DNA of 64,000 nucleotides from Deltaproteobacteria bacterium (lineage in GTDB: Bacteria > Desulfobacterota > Syntrophorhabdia > Syntrophorhabdales > Syntrophorhabdaceae): positions 1 through 64,000 of the forward strand of contig JAKORG010000082.1 of assembly GCA_029777945.1 (NCBI GenBank), given 5' to 3'. The translations under genes and the position numbers were made by a program. Below are positions 1 through 9,762 of the stretch, in pieces (position 1 is the first letter of the stretch; each line of letters starts with the position of its first letter). A model generated the notes under the pieces. That model did not search any database and had not been told where the DNA came from. It was given only the letters and a program-made list of their open reading frames with translations.

Positions 1-186
1 AAACAAAGGGGTATGGATGAAAAAGACATTGAGGCAAGGACATCCTTTCAGATACCCCTTTCGGAAAAAGAAAAATTAGCCGATTATGTGATATACAACA
101 ATGGAACAAAAAAGGATCTACAAACACAGGTTGATTTGCTTATAGAAAGGATAAGGGAATGGGAGGAAAAGGATGCATCTAAATGA
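1..186 (+). CDS. coaE: Dephospho-CoA kinase, C-terminal end (partial)
   Basis: Frame 1 is open from the first base to a TGA at 184-186. The peptide contains [11 protein letters not shown] followed by [11 protein letters not shown], which matches the C-terminal helices of CoaE, the last enzyme of coenzyme A synthesis (ATP-dependent 3'-phosphorylation of dephospho-CoA). The P-loop half lies outside the window. The last 14 bases overlap the start of rho, so the two are translationally coupled. Identification rests on about 60 residues and on knowledge of the family; the coaE-rho order is plausible for Desulfobacterota. Confidence 0.72.
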   Translation, partial: KQRGMDEKDIEARTSFQIPLSEKEKLADYVIYNNGTKKDLQTQVDLLIERIREWEEKDASK

Positions 187-1426
187 AATGAAAAGAAAAA
201 AAATAGGGGAGCTTACAAACCTTGCAAGGAGTTTGAATATTGAAAATGCAGCAGGATTAAAAAAACAAGAACTTATCTTTGCCATTTTGCAGGCTTTATT
301 AGATAAAAACGAATCTGTTTATGGTGAAGGTGTCTTAGAGGTCTTATCCGAGGGATTTGGGTTTTTAAGATCACCAGATTCGAATTATATGCCAGGACCA
401 GATGATATTTACATATCTCCATCTCAGATAAAAAGATTTGGATTAAGAACAGGAGATATTATATCAGGCCAGATAAGGCCTCCAAAGGATAATGAAAAGT
501 ATTTTGCCCTGCTTAGGGTAGAAACCATAAACTTCGATGACCCTGATGTGGCAAAGGATAAGATAATATTTGATAACCTAACCCCACTCTATCCAAACAA
601 AAGAATTACCCTTGAGACCACTCCTGACAATCTTTCCACAAGGGTAATGGACCTTTTTACACCCATTGGAAAGGGCCAAAGGGGTCTTATCGTTGCGCCT
701 CCGAGAACAGGAAAGACAATGTTACTCCAGCTTATAGCAAACAGCATAACACAAAACCACAAAGAGATAGACTTGATAGTGCTGCTTATAGACGAGAGAC
801 CTGAAGAGGTTACAGATATGCAGCGTTCTGTAAAGGGTGAAGTTATAAGCTCCACCTTTGATGAGCCTGCAACAAGGCATGTTCAGGTGGCAGAGATAGT
901 GATAGAAAAGGCAAAAAGGCTCGTAGAGCACAAACACGATGTGGTGATCTTGCTGGACAGCATTACAAGGCTTGCAAGGGCATACAATACCGTTGTGCCT
1001 TCAAGCGGTAAAATCCTTTCCGGCGGTATAGATGCCTCGGCCATGCAGAAACCAAGGAGGTTCTTCGGTGCTGCAAAAAACATTGAAGAAGGAGGGAGCC
1101 TTACGATCATCGCAACTGCCTTAATCGATACAGGCAGTAGGATGGACGAGGTAATCTTTGAAGAATTTAAAGGCACAGGCAACATGGAGATATACCTTGA
1201 CAGAAAACTTGCAGAGAAAAGGGTTTTTCCGGCTATAGATATTAATAAATCAGGCACAAGAAAGGAGGAATTATTAATAGAAAAAGACGATTTATCAAAG
1301 ATATGGCTTTTGAGGAAGGTGCTTCAACCTATGAATCCTGTTGAGGCAATGGAGTTTCTCCTTGAAAAGCTCGAAGATACAAAGACAAATAAGGAATTTT
1401 TAAATTCCATGAGTAAAGGAGGATAA
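173..1426 (+). CDS. rho: Transcription termination factor Rho
   Basis: Homohexameric RNA-dependent ATPase that ends transcription at Rho-dependent sites. At 417 residues it has the usual length. The N-terminal helical domain (1-45) begins [15 protein letters not shown], which supports the ATG at 173 over the one at 188. The cold-shock RNA-binding domain is at about 50-120 ([13 protein letters not shown]). The RecA-like motor has Walker A APPRTGKT at 175-182, the DERPEEV element at 207-213, Walker [11 protein letters not shown] at 257-266 and the Q-loop SSGKILSGG at 277-285. It lies between coaE and rpmE in a tightly packed operon. No insertion domain or missing catalytic residue is seen. Confidence 0.97.
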   Translation: MHLNEMKRKKIGELTNLARSLNIENAAGLKKQELIFAILQALLDKNESVYGEGVLEVLSEGFGFLRSPDSNYMPGPDDIYISPSQIKRFGLRTGDIISGQIRPPKDNEKYFALLRVETINFDDPDVAKDKIIFDNLTPLYPNKRITLETTPDNLSTRVMDLFTPIGKGQRGLIVAPPRTGKTMLLQLIANSITQNHKEIDLIVLLIDERPEEVTDMQRSVKGEVISSTFDEPATRHVQVAEIVIEKAKRLVEHKHDVVILLDSITRLARAYNTVVPSSGKILSGGIDASAMQKPRRFFGAAKNIEEGGSLTIIATALIDTGSRMDEVIFEEFKGTGNMEIYLDRKLAEKRVFPAIDINKSGTRKEELLIEKDDLSKIWLLRKVLQPMNPVEAMEFLLEKLEDTKTNKEFLNSMSKGG

Positions 1427-1428
1427 AG

Positions 1429-1635
1429 ATGAAAAAAAACATACACCCAAATTTAAAAAAGGCGATTGTAAAGTGTGCATGCGGCAATACGTTTGAAACC
1501 TTATCAACAAAAGAAAAGATAAACGTAGAAATCTGTGCAAAGTGTCATCCCATATTTACAGGAAAAGAAAAACGTATAGACTCTGCAGGCCAGGTGGAAA
1601 AATTTGAAAAACGTTATGGTAAAAAGACGGCATAA
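1429..1635 (+). CDS. rpmE: 50S ribosomal protein L31, zinc-binding form
   Basis: A 68-residue basic protein starting [10 protein letters not shown], the standard L31 opening. Cysteines at 16, 18, 36 and 39 (CxC and CxxC) mark the zinc-binding C+ type rather than the zinc-free paralogue. It sits in the 50S central protuberance and contacts the 30S head. Two bases separate it from rho, and its TAA shares a base with the ATG of prfA (TAATG). The rho-rpmE-prfA-prmC order is widely conserved, which supports every call in the set. C+ L31 is commonly controlled by zinc availability elsewhere, but no Zur site is evident here. Confidence 0.96.
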   Translation: MKKNIHPNLKKAIVKCACGNTFETLSTKEKINVEICAKCHPIFTGKEKRIDSAGQVEKFEKRYGKKTA

Positions 1636-2699
1636 TGTTTGAGAAGTTAGATCAGATTAACGGACGATACGAAGAGCTTGAGGCAGAATTGGCAAGGTCA
1701 GAGACCCTTGCCAATATAGATACATATAAAAAACTGGCAAAGGAATATAACGACCTTAAAGAGATAGTAGAATTATATAGGGAATGGAAAAAAACGGATG
1801 AGGACATAAAAAATACACAGGCGCTTTTTGAAATAGAAAAAGATGAGGATATGAAGACCCTGATAAAGGAAGAGTTAGGAGAATTACAGGGCAAAAAAGA
1901 GGGGCTTGAAGAAAAACTAAAAGAACATCTTTTAAGGGCACACAGGGAAGATGTAAAGAGTATGTTCCTTGAGATAAGGGCAGGGGCAGGTGGAGAAGAG
2001 GCAGCCCTTTTTGCCCGGGAACTTTTCGGCATGTACATGAGGTTTGCCGAAAAGATGAAGTGGAAGACAGAGGTAATGTCCACAAGCCTTTCTGATTTAG
2101 GTGGGATTAAAGAAATTATAGTGCTTATTGATTCAAAAGATGCATACAATATGCTTAAATACGAAAGTGGGGTCCACAGGGTTCAGAGGGTGCCCATCAC
2201 AGAGGCACAGGGCAGGATACACACTTCAACGGTTACAGTAGCAGTGCTTCCAGAACCTGAAGAACTTGAAATTGATATAAACCCCGATGATTTAAGAATC
2301 GATGTATTCAGGTCAAGTGGACCAGGTGGTCAGCACGTAAATACCACAGATTCTGCCGTAAGAATAACCCACATACCAACAGGGATAGTTGTAACCTGTC
2401 AGGACGAGAAATCGCAGCATAAAAACAAGGCAAAGGCATTGAGGGTATTAAGGGCCCGTTTGAAAGAAAAAGTAGAGGCAGAAAAGGAAAAAGAGATATC
2501 CCAGGAAAGAAAAAAACAGGTAGGAACAGGAGATAGAAGTGAAAGGATAAGGACATACAATTTTCCCCAGGGCAGAATAACGGATCACAGGATTGGCCTT
2601 ACCCTGTATAAACTCCAGAATGTGCTCGATGGTGACATGGAAGACATTATAAATCCCCTGATTGCCCATTTTCAATCAGAGGCCTTAAAGGCAGGTTAA
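1635..2699 (+). CDS. prfA: Peptide chain release factor 1
   Basis: Recognises UAA and UAG stop codons and triggers peptidyl-tRNA hydrolysis. Its 354 residues are typical. The catalytic GGQ lies at about 231-233 in [10 protein letters not shown]. The region [15 protein letters not shown] is the RF1-type decoding neighbourhood; the tripeptide-like PIT replaces the usual PAT/PVT, and no RF2 SPF motif is present. RF1 is distinguished from RF2 also by the intact single-frame gene and the prmC neighbour, whose product methylates the GGQ glutamine. Start is the ATG overlapping the rpmE stop. Confidence 0.96.
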   Translation: MFEKLDQINGRYEELEAELARSETLANIDTYKKLAKEYNDLKEIVELYREWKKTDEDIKNTQALFEIEKDEDMKTLIKEELGELQGKKEGLEEKLKEHLLRAHREDVKSMFLEIRAGAGGEEAALFARELFGMYMRFAEKMKWKTEVMSTSLSDLGGIKEIIVLIDSKDAYNMLKYESGVHRVQRVPITEAQGRIHTSTVTVAVLPEPEELEIDINPDDLRIDVFRSSGPGGQHVNTTDSAVRITHIPTGIVVTCQDEKSQHKNKAKALRVLRARLKEKVEAEKEKEISQERKKQVGTGDRSERIRTYNFPQGRITDHRIGLTLYKLQNVLDGDMEDIINPLIAHFQSEALKAG

Positions 2700-2703
2700 A
2701 CCA

Positions 2704-3537
2704 TTGACCATTTCAAGATTCATTTCAGAACTAAATGGCATCACATGGATCGAAAAGATTTCCCTTCTTTCTTTTGCTTTATCAAAAAAGAAAGAGGAGA
2801 TACTTATAAGACCCAATGAAACAGTTACAGAGGAAAAGTTTAAATTTATAAAGACCATTTTCGAAGAGAGAAAAAACGGCAGACCCTTAGCATATATTAT
2901 AAATTCCAAGGAATTTTTTTCAGAGGAATTTTTTGTAAACGAGTCAGTATTGATACCAAGACCTGAAACAGAGATACTTGTAGAAGAGGCAATTAATATT
3001 ATAAAAGATATGAAGGGGCAACCAAACATTATGGATGTAGGAACAGGCTCCGGGATAATAGGCATTATGATTGCAAAACATACAGGCATAAATGTTTTGT
3101 GTCTTGATATTTCAAGGGAAGCGCTTAGGGTGGCATCCAAAAACAGTGAAAGGATAGGCGTTAAAGGAAAGACCTTTTTTGTTTGTTCTGACCTTTTAGA
3201 AGCTATAAAAGAAAAAGGTAACTTTCATGTAATTGTGGCAAACCTTCCTTACGTAAAAACAAAAGAATGGGAACACTTAATGAAAGACGTAAGAGATTAT
3301 GAACCTAAGCTTGCCCTTTTAGGAGGAGAAGACGGCCTTGATCTGTATAGAAGGCTTATTAGAGTTTTAGAAAGGGTTATTTGTGAAAAAGGCTGGTTTT
3401 TATGTGAAGTTGGTGGGGCAGAACAGGCAGAAGTCGTTTCAGAAATGCTTATTCAAAAAGGTTTTAATGTTTCAAAAATAAAAGACTACAGCGGCACAGA
3501 AAGGATAATTAAGGCACAATGGATAAATTCGTTATAG
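2704..3537 (+). CDS. prmC: Release factor glutamine methyltransferase (HemK/PrmC)
   Basis: SAM-dependent N5-methylation of the GGQ glutamine in release factors. The 277 residues comprise an N-terminal helical domain and a Rossmann fold. SAM motif I is DVGTGSGIIG (about 111-120), and the family element IPRPETE lies just before it. The substrate-binding motif, normally NPPY, reads NLPY at 180-183, an unusual second position. The start appears to be TTG at 2704, five bases after the prfA stop. The gene overlaps murA by 19 bases. Adjacency to prfA makes the assignment firm despite the motif change. Confidence 0.93.
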   Translation: MTISRFISELNGITWIEKISLLSFALSKKKEEILIRPNETVTEEKFKFIKTIFEERKNGRPLAYIINSKEFFSEEFFVNESVLIPRPETEILVEEAINIIKDMKGQPNIMDVGTGSGIIGIMIAKHTGINVLCLDISREALRVASKNSERIGVKGKTFFVCSDLLEAIKEKGNFHVIVANLPYVKTKEWEHLMKDVRDYEPKLALLGGEDGLDLYRRLIRVLERVICEKGWFLCEVGGAEQAEVVSEMLIQKGFNVSKIKDYSGTERIIKAQWINSL

Positions 3538-4793
3538 AAGGCGGGGAAAGATTAATAGGCAATGTGAAAATCAGTGGTTCAAAAAACGCTGCCCTTCCCC
3601 TTCTTGCAGCAACACTTTTGCAAAAAGGTGTTTATGAAATAGAAAATGTCCCCAAATTAAAAGACATAAACACCATGTCAAAGCTCTTTGCCGTGCTCGG
3701 TGCCAAGGTTCAGTGGATAAAAGAGGGTGTTTTGCAGGTAGACACAACGGGAGTTGAAAATTATGTGGCACCCTATGAACTCGTAAAACAGATGAGGGCA
3801 TCTGTTCTTGTCCTTGGATCCCTAACAGGGGGGCTTAAGAGGGCTGTTGTGTCTTATCCGGGCGGTTGTGCCATAGGTGAAAGACCCATAAACCTCCACA
3901 TCCAAGGCCTTCAGGCATTGGGTTGTGATGTAACCATTAAAGAAGGCTATGTAGACGTAAATGCAAAAAAATTAAGAGGCGCAAGGATTAGATTCGATAC
4001 AACCACTGTAGGTGGCACAGAAAACATCATGATGGCAGCGGTTCTCGCAAAGGGAGAGACGATAATAGAAAATGCTGCCCGCGAACCAGAGGTGGTTGAC
4101 CTTGCCAGGATGCTAAAAAAAATGGGGGCAAAGATAGAAGGCGAAGGAACAGAGATAATAAAGATAAAGGGCGTTGACGAGCTTACACCCTGTAAATATA
4201 CGGTAATACCCGATAGGATTGAAACAGGCACATTTTTAATTGCCTGCGGTATTACAAGGGGAAACATTGTGATTGAAGGATGCAATCCTGGACACATAAA
4301 AGCACTCCTTGATAAATTAAAGGAAGCAGGTATGGACATCACAGAAGATGGGGATAAGATAAAGGCATCCATGACAAAGAAAAGGGCATCGGCAGTGGAT
4401 ATAAAGACCGCACCGTATCCTGGATTCCCAACAGACATGCAGGCCCAGATCATGGCGCTTATGACCGTATCAAGGGGCGTGAGTGCCATAACAGAGATCA
4501 TATTTGAAAACAGGATGATGCATGCCGCAGAACTAAGAAGGATGGGTGCGGACATTAAGGTTATAGGCAACACGGCCATTGTAAGGGGTGTAAAGATGTT
4601 ATCCGGTGCCAAGGTAATGGCAACGGATTTGCGGGCCAGCGCATCTTTAATACTCGCTGGCCTAACTGCATATGGAAAAACCGAGATATTGAGGATTTAT
4701 CACTTAGATAGAGGCTATGAGGCCATCGAAGAGAAGCTAAAAAAACTCGGTGCAAAGATTGAGAGGGTAAAGGATGAAGGTCTGGGAGCTTGA
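3519..4793 (+). CDS. murA: UDP-N-acetylglucosamine 1-carboxyvinyltransferase
   Basis: Transfers enolpyruvate from PEP to UDP-GlcNAc, the first committed step of peptidoglycan synthesis, in the cytoplasm. The 424 residues form the inverse beta/alpha EPSP-synthase-like fold. The N-terminal ISGSKNAALPL (Lys in GSKNA) binds substrate. The catalytic loop GGCAIGERPINLH carries Cys117, so this is the cysteine (fosfomycin-sensitive) type rather than the Asp variant. It overlaps prmC upstream and hisD downstream (20 bases), so it is translated within the same operon. Confidence 0.96.
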   Translation: MDKFVIEGGERLIGNVKISGSKNAALPLLAATLLQKGVYEIENVPKLKDINTMSKLFAVLGAKVQWIKEGVLQVDTTGVENYVAPYELVKQMRASVLVLGSLTGGLKRAVVSYPGGCAIGERPINLHIQGLQALGCDVTIKEGYVDVNAKKLRGARIRFDTTTVGGTENIMMAAVLAKGETIIENAAREPEVVDLARMLKKMGAKIEGEGTEIIKIKGVDELTPCKYTVIPDRIETGTFLIACGITRGNIVIEGCNPGHIKALLDKLKEAGMDITEDGDKIKASMTKKRASAVDIKTAPYPGFPTDMQAQIMALMTVSRGVSAITEIIFENRMMHAAELRRMGADIKVIGNTAIVRGVKMLSGAKVMATDLRASASLILAGLTAYGKTEILRIYHLDRGYEAIEEKLKKLGAKIERVKDEGLGA

Positions 4794-6054
4794 AAAAGAA
4801 AGAGAAGGGTTACTGGATTTTATACTGAAAACGAGACAGAAAACAAGGGTGGATGTGAGACATACAGTGGCTACTATAAGGGATGAGATTATTGCCAAAG
4901 GGGATGAGGCGATAAAAGGACTTTCTTATAAATATGATAACTGGGATAAAGATTACCCGTTAAAAATACTACCAGAAGAAATAGAAGAGGCCGCAAGAAA
5001 AATAGCCAAGAAAGATATCTCTGTTTTAAAGGGCATGATAAAGAATGTAAGGCTTTTTCATTTAAATCAGGGGGCAAAGAAGAGGATATATAAAAAAAGG
5101 GGCTTATCTGTTGTGGAAGATTATGTGCCTGTTGAAAAGGCCCTAATCTATGTCCCTGGCGGAAGGGCTGCATATCCATCTTCGTTGATTATGGCTGCGG
5201 TGCCTGCCCAGATCGCAGGGGTAAAACACATATACGTAACTACACCTACACCTTATGGCCTATTAAACCCTTATGTGGCAGCAGCATTACTTCTTCTGGG
5301 CATACAGGATGTATACCGGATAGGAGGCGCCCAGGCCATATATGCCTTTTCCTTAGGTATAGGCACAATACCTAAGGTTGATATTGTGGTGGGTCCTGGT
5401 AATGCCTTTGTAGATGAGGCAAAAAGGGATGTATACGGTTTTGTTGGTATTGATATGCTTGCAGGGCCTTCTGAGTTAATTATTCTAAACACAAAGGAAG
5501 CTTCGCCAGAATTTATTGCCAGAGACCTTTTTTCCCAGGCAGAACACGATGATATGGCAACGGTAGGTCTTTTTTCAAACTCAAAGACGATGATTAAGAA
5601 TGTCATGAAAGAGATGGAAAGGCTTATGGTAATAAACGAGAGAAAGGACATCATTGAAAGGGCAATAAAGGCAAACAGTTTTTTTGTGTATTTTAAAGAT
5701 ATTGAAAAGGCCATTGATTTTATAAACACCATAGCCCCGGAGCATATGGAATTTATAGGCGATGAAGGCCTTGCAGATAAAGTATTGTATCCTGGTATTA
5801 TCTATATAGGGGAGATGACCCCTGTTGCTATAGGTGATTATTACATCGGCACAAACCACATCCTGCCTACAGGAGGTGCAGGGAGATTTACAGCAGGATT
5901 ATCTGTAGATACATTTAGAAGGAGAAGGGTTAAGGTTAAGACGGACAACTTATTTTTTGAAAGATTTGGAGAAAAGGCAGAAAGGCTTGCAAGGATAGAG
6001 GGGCTTTTTGCCCACGCAGAGGCAATAAAGGCAAGAAAAGGGGTAAAAAGATGA
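4774..6054 (+). CDS. hisD: Histidinol dehydrogenase
   Basis: Last step of histidine synthesis: NAD-linked four-electron oxidation of L-histidinol to L-histidine, zinc-dependent. 426 residues. Recognisable motifs are the nucleotide site [18 protein letters not shown], the AGPSEL element that follows, and the paired catalytic Glu-His in APEHME. Near the C-terminus, [17 protein letters not shown] supplies a zinc-ligand histidine. The first 20 bases lie inside murA. It begins a short his block, hisD-hisG-hisB; the remaining his genes are outside the window. Confidence 0.97.
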   Translation: MKVWELEKEREGLLDFILKTRQKTRVDVRHTVATIRDEIIAKGDEAIKGLSYKYDNWDKDYPLKILPEEIEEAARKIAKKDISVLKGMIKNVRLFHLNQGAKKRIYKKRGLSVVEDYVPVEKALIYVPGGRAAYPSSLIMAAVPAQIAGVKHIYVTTPTPYGLLNPYVAAALLLLGIQDVYRIGGAQAIYAFSLGIGTIPKVDIVVGPGNAFVDEAKRDVYGFVGIDMLAGPSELIILNTKEASPEFIARDLFSQAEHDDMATVGLFSNSKTMIKNVMKEMERLMVINERKDIIERAIKANSFFVYFKDIEKAIDFINTIAPEHMEFIGDEGLADKVLYPGIIYIGEMTPVAIGDYYIGTNHILPTGGAGRFTAGLSVDTFRRRRVKVKTDNLFFERFGEKAERLARIEGLFAHAEAIKARKGVKR

Positions 6055-6920
6055 AACTAAAACTCGGTTTACCAAAAGGAAGTCTTCAGGAGACCACCTT
6101 TAAGATTTTTAAAAATGCTGGGTATTCCATAAAGGTGCTCGAGAGGTCATATGTGCCAGTAATAGATGACCCTGAGATAGACTGTCTTCTTATAAGGGCG
6201 CAGGAGATGGCACGATATGTCCAGGATGGTATCCTCGACATGGGTATTACAGGTTATGACTGGGTGCTTGAACAGGATGCAAAGGTAGTGGAGCTTATAA
6301 GATTGAAATACGGAAAAGTGGGCTTCCGGGGGGTAAAATGGGTTGTAGCGGTCCCAAATGATTCACCTATTCAAAAACTGGAGGATTTGGAAGGCAAAAA
6401 GATTGCCACAGAGCTTGTGGGTTTTACAAAGAGGTTTTTTAAGAAGAAAGGGATAAATGTGCACATAGAATTTTCGTGGGGTGCAACAGAGGTAAAGCCA
6501 CCGCTACTGGCTGATGCCATTGTGGAGGTGACAGAGACAGGTGCATCTTTAAGGGCAAACAACCTAAGGATCATTGAGACCATTCTCGAATCTGAGACAG
6601 TTCTCATTGCAAACAAAAATGCATGGCATGACCGTTGGAAGAAGAGAAAGATGGAAAACCTGATGATCCTTTTAAAGGGTGCCCTTATGGCAGAGGAGAA
6701 GGTAGGACTTAAGATGAACCTGCCGAAGAAGAATATAGAAAATGTTTCAAAGATACTCACATCCTTACATACACCAACCATATCAAACCTTGCGGATGAG
6801 GATTGGGTGGCCATGGAGGTAATAATCGATGAAAAGACAGTAAGGGACATAATCCCTGAATTAAAAAGGGCCGGTGCACAGGGCATTGTGGAGTATCCTT
6901 TAAATAAGGTAATACCCTGA
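6051..6920 (+). CDS. hisG: ATP phosphoribosyltransferase, long form
   Basis: First, committed step of histidine synthesis: joins ATP and PRPP. 289 residues, so this is the long homohexameric form with its own C-terminal ACT-like regulatory domain (about 215-289) for histidine feedback, and no HisZ partner is needed. The start [14 protein letters not shown] is typical, and the PRPP-binding segment [13 protein letters not shown] is at about 161-173. ATG overlaps the hisD stop (ATGA). Encoded upstream of hisB. Confidence 0.96.
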   Translation: MKLKLGLPKGSLQETTFKIFKNAGYSIKVLERSYVPVIDDPEIDCLLIRAQEMARYVQDGILDMGITGYDWVLEQDAKVVELIRLKYGKVGFRGVKWVVAVPNDSPIQKLEDLEGKKIATELVGFTKRFFKKKGINVHIEFSWGATEVKPPLLADAIVEVTETGASLRANNLRIIETILESETVLIANKNAWHDRWKKRKMENLMILLKGALMAEEKVGLKMNLPKKNIENVSKILTSLHTPTISNLADEDWVAMEVIIDEKTVRDIIPELKRAGAQGIVEYPLNKVIP

Positions 6921-6934
6921 AAAAAGGGGGGATA

Positions 6935-7519
6935 ATGAAAAGAAAAGCAAGCATTGAAAGAAAAACCAAAGAAACGGATATAAAGATAATTTGGATGTTA
7001 GACGGGGTGGGGAATTCAAGTATAAATACAAAGATACCCTTTTTCAACCATATGCTTGAACTCTTTTCAAGGCATGGATTGTTCGACCTTGAGATACATG
7101 CTACAGGGGATATCGAGGTAGATTATCACCATTTAGTAGAGGATGTGGGCATTGCCATGGGCAGGGCATTAAAAGATGCCATTGGAGACTTTTCTGGTAT
7201 AAAAAGATATGGCCATGCCGTTGTCCCTATGGACGAGGCACTTTGTCTACTGGCAATCGATTTAAGCGGAAGGCCAAATTTTGTTTTTAAGGGAACCTTA
7301 AAAGGACGCACAGGGAATTTTGATACAACCTTGATAAAAGAATTCTTTAAGGGTTTTGTAAACGAGGCAAAGGTAACGGTTCATGTGAATCTTTTTTACG
7401 GTGATAATATACACCATAAAATTGAAGCGGTATTCAAGGCTTTTGGAAAGGCACTACGAGAGGCCATAACACAGGATAAGAACATTAAAGGACCCCTTTC
7501 AACAAAGGGGATAATTTAA
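6935..7519 (+). CDS. hisB: Imidazoleglycerol-phosphate dehydratase
   Basis: Manganese-dependent dehydration of imidazoleglycerol phosphate to imidazole-acetol phosphate. 194 residues, the monofunctional form without the HisB phosphatase half. Metal-ligand elements are present: FFNHMLELFSRHG, then HHLVEDVGIAMG. The first of these two usually reads DDHHTVEDVGI in relatives; here it is DYHHLVEDVGI, keeping both His and the Glu-Asp but changing the flanking Asp and Thr. A GGGGG-like ribosome site precedes the ATG at 6935. Confidence 0.94.
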   Translation: MKRKASIERKTKETDIKIIWMLDGVGNSSINTKIPFFNHMLELFSRHGLFDLEIHATGDIEVDYHHLVEDVGIAMGRALKDAIGDFSGIKRYGHAVVPMDEALCLLAIDLSGRPNFVFKGTLKGRTGNFDTTLIKEFFKGFVNEAKVTVHVNLFYGDNIHHKIEAVFKAFGKALREAITQDKNIKGPLSTKGII

Positions 7520-7527
7520 AGGAGGTT

Positions 7528-8562
7528 ATGATGAAGACAGGTATTGTTAGAGAAGATATATATATGGAACATGTTATGGACTATTACCATCCAGAAAGCC
7601 CTGAGAGGCTAAAGCATATATACTCCATGCTTGAAGAAATTGGTCCAGAAAATATAGAACGTATACCTGCAAGGGACGCAACCCATGAAGAGATTGCCTA
7701 TGTGCACGATGTATCATACATCGAATCCATATCTGCTACAAAAGGGAAGAGTGTTAGGCTTGATCCAGATACATCTACCTCTCCAAAAAGCTATGAGGCA
7801 GCCCTAAAGGCAGTAGGAGGGCTTTTGAGACTCATTGATGCGGTAATGGAGGGCAAGGTAGATAACGGCTTTGCCTTAATTAGGCCCCCTGGTCACCATG
7901 CAGAAAGAAATAGGGCAATGGGGTTCTGTCTTTTCAACAACATAGCCATAGGTGCCAGATACCTTGAAAAAAAATACAATATAAAGAGGATTATTATAGT
8001 TGATTTTGACCTCCATCACGGAAACGGCACCCAGCATAGCTTTTATAGGGATGCAACGGTTCTTTATTTTTCAACGCACCAGTATCCGTATTATCCTGGC
8101 ACAGGATGGATAGAAGAAACCGGTGAAGGAGAAGGAAGGGGATATACGGTAAATGTGCCCTTTTCTTATGGAATGGACGACGATGATTATATGCATGCCT
8201 TTAAAGAGGTCCTTGTGCCTATTACTGATATGTATAAACCTGAATTTATACTCGTGTCAGCTGGTTTTGATGCCCATTATAAAGACCCATTAGGAGGCAT
8301 GAAGGTTACTGAAAAGGGCTATGCCATGATGACCCGCATCATGCTCGATCTGGCAAAAAAACACTGTAATGGCCGAATAATCTATGCCCTTGAAGGCGGC
8401 TATGGTTTAGAAGGGCTTAAAAATTCTGTCAAGGCAGTTATTCAAGAGTTAAGGGGCATCAATGCCTTTGACGAGTATAAGCAGGATGCCCCTTCAAATG
8501 AAGCTGTAAAGATCGTGGAAAGGCTTAAAAAGACTTTAAGCCCTTATTGGGGTGTGTTTTAG
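7528..8562 (+). CDS. Histone deacetylase-family amidohydrolase
   Basis: 344-residue arginase/deacetylase-fold protein. The zinc-site and charge-relay motifs are RPPGHHAERN (about 120-129), IVDFDLHHGNGT (about 162-173) and AGFDAHYKDPL; the C-terminal LEGGYG completes the active site. In bacteria this family includes acetylpolyamine, acetoin-utilization and protein-lysine deacetylases, and the sequence alone does not choose among them. It follows hisB by 8 bases with a good AGGAGG ribosome site, so it is probably the operon's last gene. Its stop TAG overlaps the stop of the convergent HU-like gene. Confidence 0.9.
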   Translation: MMKTGIVREDIYMEHVMDYYHPESPERLKHIYSMLEEIGPENIERIPARDATHEEIAYVHDVSYIESISATKGKSVRLDPDTSTSPKSYEAALKAVGGLLRLIDAVMEGKVDNGFALIRPPGHHAERNRAMGFCLFNNIAIGARYLEKKYNIKRIIIVDFDLHHGNGTQHSFYRDATVLYFSTHQYPYYPGTGWIEETGEGEGRGYTVNVPFSYGMDDDDYMHAFKEVLVPITDMYKPEFILVSAGFDAHYKDPLGGMKVTEKGYAMMTRIMLDLAKKHCNGRIIYALEGGYGLEGLKNSVKAVIQELRGINAFDEYKQDAPSNEAVKIVERLKKTLSPYWGVF

Positions 8563-8837
8563 CCCTTCCAGATCATATCCTTTAGTTCTTTTCCTACCTT
8601 AAAATAGGGGAGTTTTTTGGGGTTAACCTCAACAACCTCCCCTGTTTTGGGGTTTCTCCCTTTATATCCCTTGTAATTTCTCACAGTGAAACTTCCAAAA
8701 CCCCTTATTTCAACCCTTTCACCTTCTATTATGGCATTTTTTATTGAATCTATAATGGTATCAACGGCTATTTTGGCAATCTTCTGGTTTAGCCCCAGAT
8801 CCGATGCAAGCTTGTTAACTATATCGAGTTTGTTCAT
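8559..8837 (-). CDS. HU/IHF-family DNA-binding protein
   Basis: 92 residues with the complete HU/IHF dimer fold. The family signature GFGSFTVRNYKGYKGRNP spans the start of the beta-arm, and the arm tip carries the DNA-intercalating proline (RNPKTGE). The N-terminal MNKLDIVNKLASDLGL is typical. HU versus an IHF subunit is not decided by sequence inspection. A strong CAGGAGGG ribosome site precedes the ATG. The stop overlaps the stop of the convergent deacetylase by four bases, so transcription from the two sides must meet here. Confidence 0.93.
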   Translation of the reverse strand: MNKLDIVNKLASDLGLNQKIAKIAVDTIIDSIKNAIIEGERVEIRGFGSFTVRNYKGYKGRNPKTGEVVEVNPKKLPYFKVGKELKDMIWKG

Positions 8838-8888
8838 AAATCCCTCCTGATCCTTTCATTTTTTGTTTTTCCGCTCTTAAAATTCAAG

Positions 8889-8909
8889 AATATAGATTTT
8901 ATCTATATT
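8889..8909. promoter_or_regulatory. AT-only inverted repeat upstream of the HU-like gene
   Basis: Nine-base arms AATATAGAT and ATCTATATT separated by TTT, about 50 bases upstream of the HU start and 30 bases past the ccsA stop. It could be an operator or a weak hairpin. It has no G/C-rich stem, so I do not call it an intrinsic terminator. Confidence 0.3.
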
Positions 8910-8940
8910 TTTATTAAAATTACAAGAAAATTCATCACTT

Positions 8941-9762
8941 TTACACTGCATAACTATGCAATCCTGAGAGGAGAAAATTAACACCAAAATAGGTAAACAT
9001 GACGCTGAAAAAACCGATTATGGAAATCAAGGCTAACCTGTTACCCCTCCATCCTTTTACAAATCTTGCATGAAGTAAAAGGGCATATACGATCCATGTT
9101 ATTAGCGACCACGTCTCCTTTGGATCCCAACTCCAGTATGAACCCCAGGCATAATGTGCCCAAACAGCGCCTGTTAAAATGCCTGCACTTAACATGGGAA
9201 ACCCTACCATTATGCTTTTATAGTTTATCTCCTCGAGGGTATCCTTATCTGGCATTATTGACCAATCAACCCTTACAAAATAGAGTATACTGCAAATAAA
9301 GGATATTACAAAGGCTGCATAAGATATAAAGCAAGTTATTACATGTATATGTAGCCAATTACTCTGTAATGCAGGTATCAAGGGCTGAATGCCTTTATCT
9401 ACACCTGGCGATAAAGATGCATAGGCTATAAAAAAGAGGGCACCTATGATGCTAAACATGGTTATTATAGGATAGGTAAGCCTTTTTTTCATTAAAATTA
9501 TCATAAGGCATATACACCAGGAAAAGAAGATGAGGGATTCGTATAGATTGGATAAGGGTGCGTGCCCTATGTCTAACCTATAAGAATCTATCCATCTAAA
9601 GATAATCCCTGCAGTATGTAAAATAAAATTGATGTATATGACCCACCAGATTGTCTTAAAAATAACCTCTTTTTTAAAGGCAAAATAGATAAAATGAAGC
9701 AATAAGATGATAACGTAGATAATGGTAGCAAGCCCAAGTATCTTATGATGGATCAGTTCCAT
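8941..9762 (-). CDS. ccsA: Cytochrome c biogenesis protein CcsA/ResC (haem export/ligation)
   Basis: 273-residue integral membrane protein with about eight hydrophobic segments. The tryptophan-rich periplasmic haem-binding (WWD) motif is WGSYWSWDPKETWSLITW, near residues 206-223. With CcsB/ResB it forms the System II synthetase that carries haem across the membrane and attaches it to CxxCH apocytochromes. The start overlaps the upstream ccsB-like gene by 20 bases. The nearby multihaem cytochrome gene is an obvious client. Confidence 0.93.
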   Translation of the reverse strand: MELIHHKILGLATIIYVIILLLHFIYFAFKKEVIFKTIWWVIYINFILHTAGIIFRWIDSYRLDIGHAPLSNLYESLIFFSWCICLMIILMKKRLTYPIITMFSIIGALFFIAYASLSPGVDKGIQPLIPALQSNWLHIHVITCFISYAAFVISFICSILYFVRVDWSIMPDKDTLEEINYKSIMVGFPMLSAGILTGAVWAHYAWGSYWSWDPKETWSLITWIVYALLLHARFVKGWRGNRLALISIIGFFSVMFTYFGVNFLLSGLHSYAV

